Shown here piece by piece: positions 9,696-18,934 of a DNA stretch of 64,000 nucleotides; position 1 is the stretch's first letter; the number at the start of each line of letters is the position of its first letter. This DNA is from Pseudomonadota bacterium. GTDB taxonomy: Bacteria; Pseudomonadota; Alphaproteobacteria; Rhizobiales; Phreatobacteraceae. Under the pieces are notes generated by a model that saw nothing but the letters and a program-made list of their open reading frames with translations, made no database searches and had not been told where the DNA came from. The stretch is from NCBI GenBank assembly GCA_020161695.1, contig JAIUOO010000005.1, positions 178,322-242,321 on the forward strand, in the 5' to 3' direction. Both the position numbers and the translations under genes were made by a program.

Positions 9696-11036
9696 TCAGA
9701 CCTGGGCGCGCTTGATCTTGAGCTGGCGCAGGTATTCGGCCGGATTGGCTGGATCGAATTTCACGCCGTCGAAGAAGGTCTCGACGCCGCGCGAGTCGGA
9801 GGTCGGGACACCAGCGACGCCGAGCGTCTTGGCCGCGGCCAGCCAGAGGTCGGAGCGGTTCGTCCTGTCGACCAGCGCCTTGATGTCGGTGGTCGGTTCG
9901 AACTTGCCCCAGCGGATGTTCTCGGTGACGAACCAGGCGTCGAGGCTCTTCCACGGATAGGAGACCGCGCCGCCCTCCCCCCAGAACTTCATGCGCAGCG
10001 GCGAGTCCGCCACGGTGCGGCCATGCCCGTAATTGATGTTGCCCTTGAGGCGGCCGTTGATGTCGTTCACCGGCACGTTGAACCACTGGCGGCGACCGAC
10101 GATCTGCGCCAGCTCCTCCTTGTTCTCCATTTTCTCGCACCACTGCTGGGCTTCCATCACCGCCATCAGGATGGCCTGGGTCGCCTTCGGGTTGGCGTCG
10201 ACCCAGTCGGCGCGCATGCCGAGGATCTTCTCCGGGTGCTTGAACCAGAGCTCGCCCGTGGTGATGGCGGTGTAGCCGATGTTCTGGTTGACCAGCTGCT
10301 CGTTCCACGGCTCGCCGACGCAGAAGCAGTCCATCGTGCCGACCTTCATGTTCGCCACCATCTGGGGCGGCGGCACGACGATCACCTTGATGTCGTTGTC
10401 CGGGTCGATGCCGCCCGCCGCGAGCCAGTAGCGGATCCACAGGTCGTGCGTGCCGCCCGGGAAGGTCATGGCGGCGGTCAGATCCTTGCCCTGGGCCTTC
10501 TTGCGCTCGAAAGCGGCGCGCAGGGGCGAGGAATCCTTGGATACCGCCAGATCCTTGTACTCGTTGGAGATCGAGATCGACTGCCCGTCCTCGTTGAGGT
10601 TGAGCAGCGTGTACATCGGCAGCGGCTGGTTGTTCTGCATCACCTTGCCGGTCGAGTAGAGATGCGTCTTCGGCCTCAGGATATGGCCGCCGTCGATGCC
10701 GTTGGCCTTGGTGCCGAGCGCCATGTTGTCACGCGTCGCGCCCCACGAGGCCTGCTTGGAAATGTCCATGTCGGGCACGCCGTGCTTGGCGTAGAAGCCC
10801 TTCTCCTTGGCGATGATCAGCGGCGCGGCATCGGTCAGCGCGATGTAGCCGAGGCGCGTACCCTTCACTTCCGGGCCGGCCCCCTGTGCGAAGGCACCTG
10901 CCGGCAGCGCCACCTTGGCGGCGGCGAAGAGCGCGGCAGTCGCGGCGGTCTGCTTCAGGAAGGAGCGGCGGTCGGGATGCGACGCGGAGGTCTTGGCCGA
11001 TGTCTGCGCGATCCTGCCCTGGAAGGTCTTGGTCAT
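9696..11036 (-). CDS. nrtA: Nitrate ABC transporter substrate-binding protein
   Basis: The 446-residue periplasmic protein captures nitrate for NrtB/NrtD. It starts with a twin-arginine-type signal (DRRSFLK at about residues 22-28, then a hydrophobic stretch and an Ala-x-Ala-type cleavage region near 45-50). The mature part matches NrtA/CmpA proteins (TRLGYIALTDAAPL, VVPPPQMV, GEPWNEQ). ATG 11036 is preceded by a GAGAGA ribosome-binding site. It is the first gene of the nitrate operon. Its leader carries an ANTAR two-hexaloop element and a terminator, so expression is predicted to depend on NasT. Confidence 0.94.
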   Translation of the reverse strand: MTKTFQGRIAQTSAKTSASHPDRRSFLKQTAATAALFAAAKVALPAGAFAQGAGPEVKGTRLGYIALTDAAPLIIAKEKGFYAKHGVPDMDISKQASWGATRDNMALGTKANGIDGGHILRPKTHLYSTGKVMQNNQPLPMYTLLNLNEDGQSISISNEYKDLAVSKDSSPLRAAFERKKAQGKDLTAAMTFPGGTHDLWIRYWLAAGGIDPDNDIKVIVVPPPQMVANMKVGTMDCFCVGEPWNEQLVNQNIGYTAITTGELWFKHPEKILGMRADWVDANPKATQAILMAVMEAQQWCEKMENKEELAQIVGRRQWFNVPVNDINGRLKGNINYGHGRTVADSPLRMKFWGEGGAVSYPWKSLDAWFVTENIRWGKFEPTTDIKALVDRTNRSDLWLAAAKTLGVAGVPTSDSRGVETFFDGVKFDPANPAEYLRQLKIKRAQV

Positions 11037-11150
11037 TCTCTCGGTCCCGGTTGCGGCCAGAGGCGCTGTTGATCTCGTGTCCCTTGGGGTCCATCGCCTG
11101 GCGGCTTCCGGACATGTCCTCGCTTCCCCACCCGGTTGGCTCCGGGCATG

Positions 11151-11229
11151 AAAAAGCCGCCGACATCGGTCCGATGCGATGCCGCGCTCCAGGCCGAGCG
11201 GGCGATGCTGTCGAACGTCTGTCAGCGGC
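11151..11229 (-). terminator. Regulated intrinsic terminator in the nrtA leader
   Basis: On the minus strand the 5' arm GCCGCTGAC (11229-11221) can pair with GTCGGCGGC (11164-11156), giving nine pairs with one U-G. Five T residues (11155-11151) follow directly. The 56 nt between the arms can form an inner hairpin (CGCTC/GAGCG). The 5' arm is the same DNA that forms the loop end and 3' stem of the second ANTAR hexaloop, so the two folds exclude each other. By analogy with known ANTAR systems this terminator stops transcription about 115 nt before the nrtA ATG unless NasT binds. Confidence 0.75.
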
Positions 11230-11254
11230 GTTGCTGATGGCCCTGCATTGGGCC
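11222..11254 (-). promoter_or_regulatory. ANTAR RNA target (two hexaloop hairpins) for NasT
   Basis: Reading the minus strand, hairpin 1 is GGCCC-AATGCA-GGGCC (11254-11239) and hairpin 2 is TCAGC-AACGCC-GCTGA (11237-11222), separated by one nucleotide. Both have a five-pair stem and a six-nucleotide loop with A at position 1 and G at position 4. These are the features known for RNA targets of ANTAR proteins such as NasR, NasT and EutV. The site lies between a sigma-54-like promoter and an overlapping terminator upstream of nrtA. The gene for an ANTAR protein, nasT, is encoded 1.4 kb upstream. Confidence 0.85.
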
Positions 11255-11294
11255 GCACGCGATCTGTGACGGACCACGCACTCGCAACATGCTA

Positions 11295-11310
11295 TTCAAG
11301 CCGCGTGCCA
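11295..11310 (-). promoter_or_regulatory. Candidate sigma-54 promoter of the nitrate operon
   Basis: On the minus strand the sequence reads TGGCACG-CGGC-TTGAA. This matches the -24 element TGGCACG fully and the spacing to the -12 element exactly. The -12 element reads TTGAA where TTGCA/TTGCT is usual, so one conserved base differs. The transcript would start near 11284 and place the ANTAR hairpins about 30 nt into the RNA. NtrC/sigma-54 control is common for nitrate assimilation genes. The call is a pattern match only. Confidence 0.6.
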
Positions 11311-11430
11311 AGTCGGCCTGCGGCGCGAAAACCTCTTCTTTTCAAGGTTCTAAGGAGCAGAAGCCGTCAGCGGGCTCTCTGGTCGAGCGGCTGACTTTGC
11401 GCCATCCGTTGTCCGCGCCTGCCGTTTCAT

Positions 11431-11443
11431 TGTGCAGCGCACA
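11431..11443. promoter_or_regulatory. TGTGC-N3-GCACA dyad, possible activator site
   Basis: A perfect five-base inverted repeat with a three-base centre sits about 150 bp upstream of the predicted nrtA transcription start and just before the nasS stop codon in forward coordinates. NtrC sites contain GCAC/GTGC arms, and this distance suits an enhancer-binding protein. The spacing is shorter than the classic NtrC 17-mer, so the assignment is weak. It could also be part of a nasS transcript end. Confidence 0.25.
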
Positions 11444-11449
11444 GAAAAG

Positions 11450-12607
11450 TCACTGGGGCTTTGTGGGGAGCCCGCGAGCGTCGAAAGCGGCGAGATAGGC
11501 GTCGATGGACCGGCGATCCAGCGGCGGTTCGATCAGGCTGCCGACCGCGTCACCGTCGGCCGTTTCATTGGCGTCTGGAACGATGCTGCCGAACATGTCG
11601 GCGCGCAGCAGCGCGCCGATGCGGTCGGCCATGCCGGGGTCGAGCCGCGCCTGCCGCCAGCGCACCATCTGGGCATAGAGCCAGGCCATCCGGGCGGCGT
11701 CGGGACGGATCGCGCCGCGCACGTCGAACCGGATGAAGTCCGGAACGTCGCGGGACGGACCGCCGGGCGCGAAGACCAGGCGCCCCTCGATCGTGCGCAG
11801 GATGAGCGGAGCCGGCACGTCGAGATAGCGCGGATCGGCAAGCAATTCGGCAAGCGCCGTGGCGTTGGCCGGATCGGCACACCATGCGGCGCCCTCCACA
11901 ACTGCCGCCGTCAACGCCTGCGCCGCGCCGGGATCGCCGTCAGCGAGCCCGCCGCCGATGGCCAGGACCTTTTCGGGTATCGCACGGAACAGTGCCGAGC
12001 TCGGCGCGACGATGTGGCCGATGCCGCGGTCGACGGCGACCGAGTTCCACGGCGACCCGACGCAGAACCCGTCGACCAGACCCCGCTCGAGCGAGCCGAC
12101 CATCAGCGGCGGCGGGATGACGACGAGCTGGACATCTTCGTCCGGGTCGATGCCGCCGGCCGCGAGAAAGGCGCGCAGGATGTAGTTATGCGTCGAGAAC
12201 GGGAAGGTGACACCGAAGGTCGGCGCGTTGAGCCCGGCCTCGCGGCGTCGCACGATGGCCGCGCGCATCAACGGCAGCGCAGCCGCCGGATCGTCCGGCA
12301 CCGTGCCGATCTCGCGCGCGAAAGCCGTGGAGATCGTGATGGCATTGCCGTTGAGGGCCAGCGTCACCGGCGCGATCATCGGCACCTTCACATGGCCGAT
12401 GCCTGCGGCGCTGGCGAGCGCCAGCGGCGCGATCATGTGGGCGGCGTCGAACAGGCCGACCGACAGTTTGTCGCGGATATTCGCCCAGGACACCTCTCGC
12501 ACGAGGTCCAGCGCGAGACCGGCCTTGGCGGCGAAGCCCTTCTCGTGCGCCACGATCAGCGGCGCGGCATCGGTCAGCGGGATGAAGCCGGCGGTGATCG
12601 TTTTCAT
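11450..12607 (-). CDS. nasS: Nitrate sensor NasS (NrtA-like, cytoplasmic)
   Basis: The 385-residue protein is homologous to NrtA (GFIPLTDAAPLIVA, VVIPPPLMV, GSPWNSVAV). It starts directly at the mature fold with MKTITAGF and has no signal peptide, so it should stay in the cytoplasm. In characterised NasST systems NasS binds nitrate or nitrite. Without ligand it holds the ANTAR protein NasT inactive. The start overlaps the nasT stop by 4 nt. It is separated from nrtA by a 413-bp leader region, so it is not simply part of the transporter operon. Confidence 0.9.
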   Translation of the reverse strand: MKTITAGFIPLTDAAPLIVAHEKGFAAKAGLALDLVREVSWANIRDKLSVGLFDAAHMIAPLALASAAGIGHVKVPMIAPVTLALNGNAITISTAFAREIGTVPDDPAAALPLMRAAIVRRREAGLNAPTFGVTFPFSTHNYILRAFLAAGGIDPDEDVQLVVIPPPLMVGSLERGLVDGFCVGSPWNSVAVDRGIGHIVAPSSALFRAIPEKVLAIGGGLADGDPGAAQALTAAVVEGAAWCADPANATALAELLADPRYLDVPAPLILRTIEGRLVFAPGGPSRDVPDFIRFDVRGAIRPDAARMAWLYAQMVRWRQARLDPGMADRIGALLRADMFGSIVPDANETADGDAVGSLIEPPLDRRSIDAYLAAFDARGLPTKPQ

Positions 12608-13191
12608 CCCAGAATCTCCAGCCCGGTGACCACAGCCTGGGCAATCTCCGCAATCTTCTTCTTCTCGTTCATCGCCCGCCGGCGCAGCAGCGCGTAGGCC
12701 TCCTCCTCGGCGATGCCCTTGTGTTTCATCAGGAGGCCCTTGGCACGCTCGACGACCTTGCGCTCCTCCAGCGCGGACTTCGCCTGGTCGAGTTCGTTCT
12801 GCAGGCGCGCATAGGCCTGGAAGCGGGCCACGCACATGTCGAGGATCGACTTGACCCGCTCCTTCTTCAGCCCGTCGACCACGTAGGCGGAGACGCCGGC
12901 ATCGATCGCCTTGGTGATCATGCCGGTATCGGACTGGTCGACGAACATGGCGACCGGCCGCTTGACCAGCCTGGAGACCTGGAAGAGCTGTTCGAGCACG
13001 TCGCGCGACGGGTTTTCGAGGTCGATGACCACCACGTCCGGGTCCGTCGCGTAGAGCCGCGCCAGCAGGTTCGTCATCTCGTCGATATGGACGATCTTGG
13101 TGTAGCCCGCCTCACGCAGGCCGTCCTCGATGATCGCCGCGCGCGAGCGGCTCTCATCGACGATGGCGATGGTGAGGCTGACGTCGCTCAG
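12604..13191 (-). CDS. nasT: ANTAR-domain antiterminator NasT
   Basis: The protein has an N-terminal response-regulator-like domain (LTIAIVDESRSRAA, DVVVIDLENPS, KAIDAGVSAYVVDG) and a C-terminal ANTAR RNA-binding domain from about residue 135 (ERAKGLLMKHKG, AYALLRRRAM). In known NasST systems it binds paired hexaloop hairpins and prevents termination. Such an element lies in the nrtA leader. The start is uncertain. A CTG at 13191 has GGAG six bases upstream and gives 195 residues, the family length. A TTG at 13203 and an ATG at 13296 in the same frame are alternatives, but the longer N-terminus is not typical. Confidence 0.9.
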   Translation of the reverse strand: MSDVSLTIAIVDESRSRAAIIEDGLREAGYTKIVHIDEMTNLLARLYATDPDVVVIDLENPSRDVLEQLFQVSRLVKRPVAMFVDQSDTGMITKAIDAGVSAYVVDGLKKERVKSILDMCVARFQAYARLQNELDQAKSALEERKVVERAKGLLMKHKGIAEEEAYALLRRRAMNEKKKIAEIAQAVVTGLEILG

Positions 13192-13276
13192 GGCCCGCTC
13201 CAAACCGTTGCTGCGATGCGCGGGCGGGTTTATCGCACCGGCATCGGGTCGGGAACAAGCAGGTTCCGCGCCAGTC

Positions 13277-14029
13277 TCAATAGACCGCGCGGCCACCGGA
13301 AATGTCGAACACCGCGCCGGTCGAGAAGGCGCAGTCCTCCGACGCCAGCCAGGCGATCAGCGCTGCGGCCTCCTCGACCTGCAGAAAGCGGTTCATCGGG
13401 ATCTTCGACAGCATGAAGTCGATGTGTTCCTGCTTCATCTGGTCGAAGATCTCCGTCTTCGCGGCGGCCGGCGTGATGCAATTGACGAGGATGTTCAAGG
13501 TCGCAAGCTCCTTGGCCAGCGACTTGGTCAGACCGATCAGCCCGGCCTTCGACGCCGAATAGTGCGAGGCGTTGGGATTGCCCTCCTTGCCGGCGATGGA
13601 GGCAATGTTGACGATGCGGCCATAACCCTTCTTCAGCATGACCGGGACGATCGCCCGCGAGGTCAGGTAGGGACCGACCAGGTTGACGTCGATCACGCGT
13701 CGCCAGACATCGGGGGCCAGTTCCCAGGTCTTGCCGTTGCCGCCGGTGATGCCGGCATTGTTGACGAGAATGTCGATGCCGCCATGCGCGGCCGCCGTCG
13801 CATCGGTCGCGGCCTGGACCGAGGCCTCGTCGGTCAGTTCGACCGTGTGGATCGTCACCTTGCCCTTCGCCGCGAGCCGCGCCCGCGCCGCGTCGAGCCG
13901 CGCATCGTCCACGTCCCAGAGTGCGACGCTCGCGCCTGAATCGAGCATCCGCTCGGCAGCCGCATAGCCGATGCCCCGCGCGCCGCCGGTGATGACCGCC
14001 GCACGGCCGTTCAAATCGATTCGATTCAT
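13277..14029 (-). CDS. Short-chain dehydrogenase/reductase
   Basis: The 250-residue classical SDR has a TGGARGIG cofactor motif (residues 14-21), NNAG, a catalytic Ser in NIASIAG and YSASK. All catalytic residues are therefore present. The family resembles FabG-like 3-oxoacyl reductases and sugar dehydrogenases. LWDVDD after beta-2 carries acidic residues, which suggests NAD(H) preference. The ATG at 14029 is used; the frame runs open into tam but without homology. It lies 46 nt after tam. The substrate is unknown. Confidence 0.88.
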   Translation of the reverse strand: MNRIDLNGRAAVITGGARGIGYAAAERMLDSGASVALWDVDDARLDAARARLAAKGKVTIHTVELTDEASVQAATDATAAAHGGIDILVNNAGITGGNGKTWELAPDVWRRVIDVNLVGPYLTSRAIVPVMLKKGYGRIVNIASIAGKEGNPNASHYSASKAGLIGLTKSLAKELATLNILVNCITPAAAKTEIFDQMKQEHIDFMLSKIPMNRFLQVEEAAALIAWLASEDCAFSTGAVFDISGGRAVY

Positions 14030-14075
14030 GCCTGCATCCTGTCCGTTTCCTGTGATGGCCTTTCCGGCCCTGTCC

Positions 14076-14849
14076 TTATCGGGTGGCGACGATGAACAGC
14101 CGCGGGAAGGCCAGCAGCACCTTGCCGTCCGGCGTCGTGGGATAGTGCGGCGCAATGGCCGTGCGATAGGCAGCAAGGAAACCCTCGCGCTCCGCCGGAT
14201 CGAGGGGGCTGAGGTAGCTGCGCAGGCGCGAGCCCTTGAACCACTCGACAATGCCGTCAATGCCGTCCAGCGGATGATTGTAGACGGTGCGCCAGATATC
14301 GACGCGGCGCACGTGAGGCTTCAGCAGCGCGTAATAGGCGGCCGCCGTGGCGATCGGCGTATGCGAATCCTCGGCCTTGGCGAGCTTCGCGCTCCAGGGC
14401 CCTGCCTTCGCCGCCGCGCGCATGCCGACATGGCTCGGCTCGTCCAGATTGTCCGGCATCTGGATCGCGAGGCTTCCGCCCTCCGGCAGCAGGCCCGCCA
14501 GCCGCGGCAGGATCGTCTCGTGGCCGGCGATCCACTGGAACACGGCATTGGAATAGATGATGTCGACGGGGGCCGCGGGGTCAGGCCGCCACGTCGTCAG
14601 GTCGGCGACCTCAAAGCTGATGTGGCTGAGGCGGGCCCGCGCATTGGTCACCATGTCGGGCGAGGAATCGATGCCGACGATCTCGGCCTTCGGGAAGGTC
14701 TGCAGCAGGAGTTCGGTGGTGTTACCGGGGCCGCAGCCGAGATCGACCACGCGGCGAGGGCCGCGGGTCGGCACGGCGTTGAGCAGGTCGCGCGCGGGCC
14801 GCGTGCGCTCGTCCTCGAACTTCACGTACTGCTTGGCCGACCAGTCCAT
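14076..14849 (-). CDS. tam: Trans-aconitate 2-methyltransferase
   Basis: The 257-residue SAM-dependent methyltransferase monomethylates trans-aconitate, an inhibitor that forms spontaneously from cis-aconitate. The N-terminus MDWSAKQYVKFEDERTRPA is characteristic of Tam. The SAM motif VVDLGCGPGN and the IYSNAVFQW segment follow. It starts at ATG 14849, where the Tam signature begins. It may be transcribed with the SDR 46 nt downstream. It is separate from the hut genes on the same strand by about 70 nt. Confidence 0.92.
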   Translation of the reverse strand: MDWSAKQYVKFEDERTRPARDLLNAVPTRGPRRVVDLGCGPGNTTELLLQTFPKAEIVGIDSSPDMVTNARARLSHISFEVADLTTWRPDPAAPVDIIYSNAVFQWIAGHETILPRLAGLLPEGGSLAIQMPDNLDEPSHVGMRAAAKAGPWSAKLAKAEDSHTPIATAAAYYALLKPHVRRVDIWRTVYNHPLDGIDGIVEWFKGSRLRSYLSPLDPAEREGFLAAYRTAIAPHYPTTPDGKVLLAFPRLFIVATR

Positions 14850-14922
14850 CGCCGCCTCTCCCGCTGCCAGTCGAGCATTGCCGCTCGCGGGCGGCAAGAC
14901 CGCCGGCGCGCGGCAGGGCCGA

Positions 14923-16596
14923 TCACACGCCGATGCCCAGCGCCGGCAGCTTCAGCCCCTTCTCACGCGCGCAGTCGATGGCGATCTCGTAACCGGCGTC
15001 GGCATGACGCATGACACCCGTGCCGGGATCGTTCCACAGTACGCGATAGAGCCTCGCCGCGGCCTCCATCGTGCCGTCCGCGACGATCACGACGCCGGCG
15101 TGCTGGGAATAGCCCATGCCGACGCCGCCGCCATGGTGCAGCGACACCCAGGTCGCGCCGGAGGCGGTGTTGAGCAGCGCATTGAGCAGCGGCCAGTCGG
15201 ACACTGCGTCCGAGCCGTCCTTCATCGCCTCGGTCTCGCGGTTGGGCGAGGCGACCGAGCCGGAATCCAGATGGTCGCGGCCGATGACGATGGGGCCGAT
15301 CTCGCCGCGCGCCACCATTTCGTTGAAGGCGAGGCCGAGCCTGTGGCGATCGCCGAGGCCGACCCAGCAGATGCGGGCGGGAAGGCCCTGGAACTGGATG
15401 CGCTCCTTGGCCATGTCCAGCCAGTTGTGCAGGTGCGGATCGTCCGGGATCAGCTCCTTCACCTTGGCGTCGGTCTTGGCGATGTCATCGGGATTGCCGG
15501 TGAGCGAGGCCCAGCGGAACGGCCCGATGCCCCGGCAGAACAGCGGCCGGATATAGGCCGGCACGAAGCCGGGGAAGTCGAAGGCGTCGGCCACGCCGAC
15601 ATCCTTCGCCATCTGGCGGATGTTGTTGCCGTAGTCGAGCGTCGGCACGCCCATGCGATGGAAATCCAGCATCGCCTTGACGTGGACCGCCATGGACTGC
15701 TTTGCGGCGACTTCGACCGATTTCGGATTGCGCTCGCGCGCCTCCTCCCACTGCGCCAGCGACCAGCCGGCCGGCAGATAGCCGTTGATCGGGTCATGGG
15801 CCGAGGTCTGGTCGGTGACGACGTCGGGCCGGATGCCACGCGCGACCATTTCCGGGAAGATTTCGGCGGCATTGCCGAGAAGACCCACGGAGATCGGCTT
15901 ACCGGCCTTGTGCGAGCGCTCGACGATCTCCAGCGCCTCGTCGATGGTCTTCGCCTCGGCGTCGAGATAGCGCGTGCGCAGCCGCATCTCGATGCGGCTC
16001 GGCTGGCACTCGACCGCAATCATCGAGGCGCCGGCCATGGTGGCGGCCAGCGGCTGGGCGCCGCCCATGCCACCGAGACCGCCGGTCAGGACCCACTTGC
16101 CCTTCAGCGAACCGCCATAGTGCCGGCGCGCGACCTCCGCGAAGGTCTCGTAGGTGCCCTGCACGATGCCCTGGCTGCCGATATAGATCCACGATCCCGC
16201 GGTCATCTGGCCGTACATCATCAGCCCGACCTTATCGAGCTCGTTGAAATGATCCCAGTTCGCCCAGCCCGGCACGAGGTTGGAATTGGCGATCAGAACG
16301 CGCGGCGCATCGGCATGGGTGCGGAAGATGCCGACCGGCTTGCCGGACTGGACCAGCAGCGTCTCGTCGCCATCGAGCGAGCGCAGCGAGGCGACGATCC
16401 GGTCGAAGCTCTCCCAGTCGCGGGCGGCGCGGCCAATGCCGCCATAGACGACCAGCTCGTTCGGCCGCTCGGCGACGTCGGGGTCGAGATTGTTCATCAG
16501 CATGCGCAGGGCCGCTTCCGCGCCCCAGTTCTTGGCCGACATTTCGAGGCCGTGGGGCGCGCGGATCACGCGCGAATTGTCGAGACGCGTCGCCAT
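14923..16596 (-). CDS. hutU: Urocanate hydratase
   Basis: The 557-residue enzyme converts urocanate to imidazolonepropionate, step 2 of histidine breakdown, using tightly bound NAD as electrophile. Length and motifs ([17 protein letters not shown] dinucleotide region, [35 protein letters not shown]) match HutU. The start lies 2 nt after the hutG stop, so hutI-hutH-hutG-hutU read as one transcription unit on the minus strand. Confidence 0.97.
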   Translation of the reverse strand: MATRLDNSRVIRAPHGLEMSAKNWGAEAALRMLMNNLDPDVAERPNELVVYGGIGRAARDWESFDRIVASLRSLDGDETLLVQSGKPVGIFRTHADAPRVLIANSNLVPGWANWDHFNELDKVGLMMYGQMTAGSWIYIGSQGIVQGTYETFAEVARRHYGGSLKGKWVLTGGLGGMGGAQPLAATMAGASMIAVECQPSRIEMRLRTRYLDAEAKTIDEALEIVERSHKAGKPISVGLLGNAAEIFPEMVARGIRPDVVTDQTSAHDPINGYLPAGWSLAQWEEARERNPKSVEVAAKQSMAVHVKAMLDFHRMGVPTLDYGNNIRQMAKDVGVADAFDFPGFVPAYIRPLFCRGIGPFRWASLTGNPDDIAKTDAKVKELIPDDPHLHNWLDMAKERIQFQGLPARICWVGLGDRHRLGLAFNEMVARGEIGPIVIGRDHLDSGSVASPNRETEAMKDGSDAVSDWPLLNALLNTASGATWVSLHHGGGVGMGYSQHAGVVIVADGTMEAAARLYRVLWNDPGTGVMRHADAGYEIAIDCAREKGLKLPALGIGV

Positions 16597-16598
16597 GG

Positions 16599-17399
16599 TC
16601 AGGCCTCCACTTGCTTTGCTGCTTTGAGGATCGCCGCGACGATGCGGTCGAGAACCGCTTCGGTCTTCGCGGCCACCGCCTCGTCATAGGTCCAGGGCGG
16701 TGCCTCCGCCATGTAGGCGGACTGCGCGAGCTCCATCTGGACGGCATGGACCCGCCGCTCGGGCGCGCCGTAGTGACGGGTGATCCAGCCGCCCTTGAAG
16801 CGCCCGTCGGCAACGAAGGTCATGCCCGAGCCTTCGGCCTCGCGGACCGCCGCCTCACGGATCGCCGGCGCGCAGGATGCTCCGCCATTGGTGCCGATGT
16901 TGAACACCGGCAGCGTGCCGGGAAACAGGTTCGGCACCACCGAGCGGATCGAATGACAGTCGTAAAGGACGCAGTAGCCGTGGCGAATCCGCGCCGTCTC
17001 GATGGCCGCGGCCATGGCCGCGTGGAACGGCGCGAAATAGAGGCTCCTGCGCCTTGCGACCTCCGCCGGTCCGGGCTCGCAGCCCTCGCGGTAGATCGGC
17101 TCGGCGTCGAAGGTCGTCGTCGGGCAGAGCGTCGTGGTGTTCTGTCCCGGATAGAGCGAGACGCCGGAGGGGTCGCGGTTCACGTCGATGACGAAGCGCG
17201 AGATGTTCTGCTGCACGAGGGTCGCGCCGGTCCGCGCGGCGATCCCGGCATAGACCCGGTCGATCCACCAGTCGGTATCCGGCACCGAACGGCCGAGATC
17301 GTTCAGTTCGACCGAGACCTCCGGCGGGATCATCGTGCCGATATGCGGCTGGCCGAGGACCAGCGGGCCATCGCCCGGGATGACGGTGACGGGGCTCAT
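16599..17399 (-). CDS. hutG: N-formylglutamate deformylase
   Basis: The 266-residue metal-dependent hydrolase releases formate from N-formylglutamate, the last step of the five-step histidine route. Motifs include [31 protein letters not shown] and GGWITRHYG, typical of the FGase family. ATG 17399 overlaps the hutH stop by 4 nt (ATGA). It pairs logically with hutF, which makes formylglutamate. Together they show that this organism does not use direct formiminoglutamase hydrolysis. Confidence 0.94.
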   Translation of the reverse strand: MSPVTVIPGDGPLVLGQPHIGTMIPPEVSVELNDLGRSVPDTDWWIDRVYAGIAARTGATLVQQNISRFVIDVNRDPSGVSLYPGQNTTTLCPTTTFDAEPIYREGCEPGPAEVARRRSLYFAPFHAAMAAAIETARIRHGYCVLYDCHSIRSVVPNLFPGTLPVFNIGTNGGASCAPAIREAAVREAEGSGMTFVADGRFKGGWITRHYGAPERRVHAVQMELAQSAYMAEAPPWTYDEAVAAKTEAVLDRIVAAILKAAKQVEA

Positions 17400-18934
17400 G
17401 CACTGTCTCCAAAGAGCCGCTCGACCACATGGCCGAAGGGTCGCGTCAGGCCGCCCGAGGCGACAAGCGCCGCGGCACGTTCCATCTCGGCGGAGAGCGG
17501 CCGGTCGACGTCGAGAATAGGCGCAATGCCACGGACGGCGGCATGGGCCTTCTCCAGAAGCGGACTGGTCCGCAAGGGGCCGCGCATGTCGATGCCCTGA
17601 GCCGCCATCAGCGCCTCGATGCCGATGATGCGGCAGAGGTTCTCGGCCATGGCTCCGAGCCGGCGCGCGCCATGGGTGGCCATGGAGACATGATCTTCCT
17701 GGTTCGCCGAGGTCGGGATCGTGTCGGTTACCGCGGGCGCCGCCTTCTGGCGGTTCTCGGAGGCGAGCGCGGCGCTTGCCACCTCCGCGATCATGAAACC
17801 TGAATTGAGCCCCGGCTCGCGGACGAGAAAGGCGGGCAGGCCGGACAGGACCGGATCGACCAGCATGGCGCAGCGCCGCTGGGCGAGATTGCCGACCTCG
17901 CAGGCGGCCAGCGCCAGCATGTCGGCGGCGAAGGCGACCGGCTCGGCGTGGAAGTTGCCGCCCGAGAGCACATCGCCATTGTCGGCCATGACCAGAGGGT
18001 TGTCGGTGACGCCGCTCGCCTCGTGCGTCAGCATGGCCTGCGCCGAGGCGATCACATCGAGCGCCGCGCCCATCACCTGTGGCTGGCAGCGGATCGAATA
18101 GGGGTCTTGCACGCGCGGGTCGTCCGCGAGATGCGAGCGGCGAATCTCGCTGCCTTCCATCAAGGCGCGCAGCACGGCGGCGACCGCGATCTGGCCGGGC
18201 TGGCCGCGCAGCGTGTGGATGCGCGCGTCGAAGGGCGTGTCGGACCCGGCGATTGCGTCGGTCGCAAGCGCCCCCGTCACGAGAGCGGCGGCGAAGGCGT
18301 TCTCGATCAGGAACAGGCCGTGGAGTGCCAGCGCGGTCGAGACCTGCGTGCCGTTGAGCAGGGCCAGCCCCTCCTTGGGACCAAGCACCACCGGTTTCAG
18401 GCCGGCCTTGGCCAGCGCCGCGCCGCCATCCATGCGGACGCCGTTCAGCACCGCCTCGCCCTCGCCGATCAGCACGGCGGCAAGGTGAGCCAGGGGCGCG
18501 AGGTCTCCGGATGCGCCGACCGATCCTTGAGCCGGGATCACCGGCAGCACGCCCTTGGCCAGCATGGCGACCAGGAGATCGACGGTTTCCGGCTGCACGC
18601 CGGAAGCACCGTGAGCAAGGCTTGCGGCCTTCAGCGCCAGCACCAGCCGCACGACGGGATCGGACAAGGGTTCTCCGACGCCAGCCTGATGCGAGCGGAC
18701 GATGTTGACCTGCAACTCCGCCAGCTTCTCCGCGGGAATGCGGACGCTGGCGAGCTTGCCGAAGCCTGTATTGACGCCATAGACGGCGTCGTTGCCCCGC
18801 GCCTTGGCCATCAGGAGATCGTGGCCTTTGGCGATGGCCGCACGTGTCGATGGGTCGAGGGCAGGCGTTGAGCCCGCCGCCACGGCGCGCCAGAGCGAGA
18901 GCCGGTTGCCGCCGGCGCGGATCATGTCGGTCAT
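17396..18934 (-). CDS. hutH: Histidine ammonia-lyase
   Basis: The 512-residue enzyme removes ammonia from histidine to give urocanate. The Ala-Ser-Gly triad that cyclises into the MIO electrophile is in [14 protein letters not shown] (about residue 145). [11 protein letters not shown] and [14 protein letters not shown] are also typical. ATG 18934 shares one base with the hutI stop (TGATG), so translation is probably coupled. The frame is open upstream but homology starts at MTDMIRAGG. Confidence 0.96.
   Translation of the reverse strand: MTDMIRAGGNRLSLWRAVAAGSTPALDPSTRAAIAKGHDLLMAKARGNDAVYGVNTGFGKLASVRIPAEKLAELQVNIVRSHQAGVGEPLSDPVVRLVLALKAASLAHGASGVQPETVDLLVAMLAKGVLPVIPAQGSVGASGDLAPLAHLAAVLIGEGEAVLNGVRMDGGAALAKAGLKPVVLGPKEGLALLNGTQVSTALALHGLFLIENAFAAALVTGALATDAIAGSDTPFDARIHTLRGQPGQIAVAAVLRALMEGSEIRRSHLADDPRVQDPYSIRCQPQVMGAALDVIASAQAMLTHEASGVTDNPLVMADNGDVLSGGNFHAEPVAFAADMLALAACEVGNLAQRRCAMLVDPVLSGLPAFLVREPGLNSGFMIAEVASAALASENRQKAAPAVTDTIPTSANQEDHVSMATHGARRLGAMAENLCRIIGIEALMAAQGIDMRGPLRTSPLLEKAHAAVRGIAPILDVDRPLSAEMERAAALVASGGLTRPFGHVVERLFGDSA

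Noticed and set aside
7501..9960. Long open frame (819 codons) on the plus strand across the nitrate transporter genes
   Set aside because: It is antisense to nrtD, nrtB and the flavoprotein gene, all of which have clear family motifs. The translation is rich in Arg, Gly, His and Asp with no domain. Long shadow frames are expected at this G+C content.
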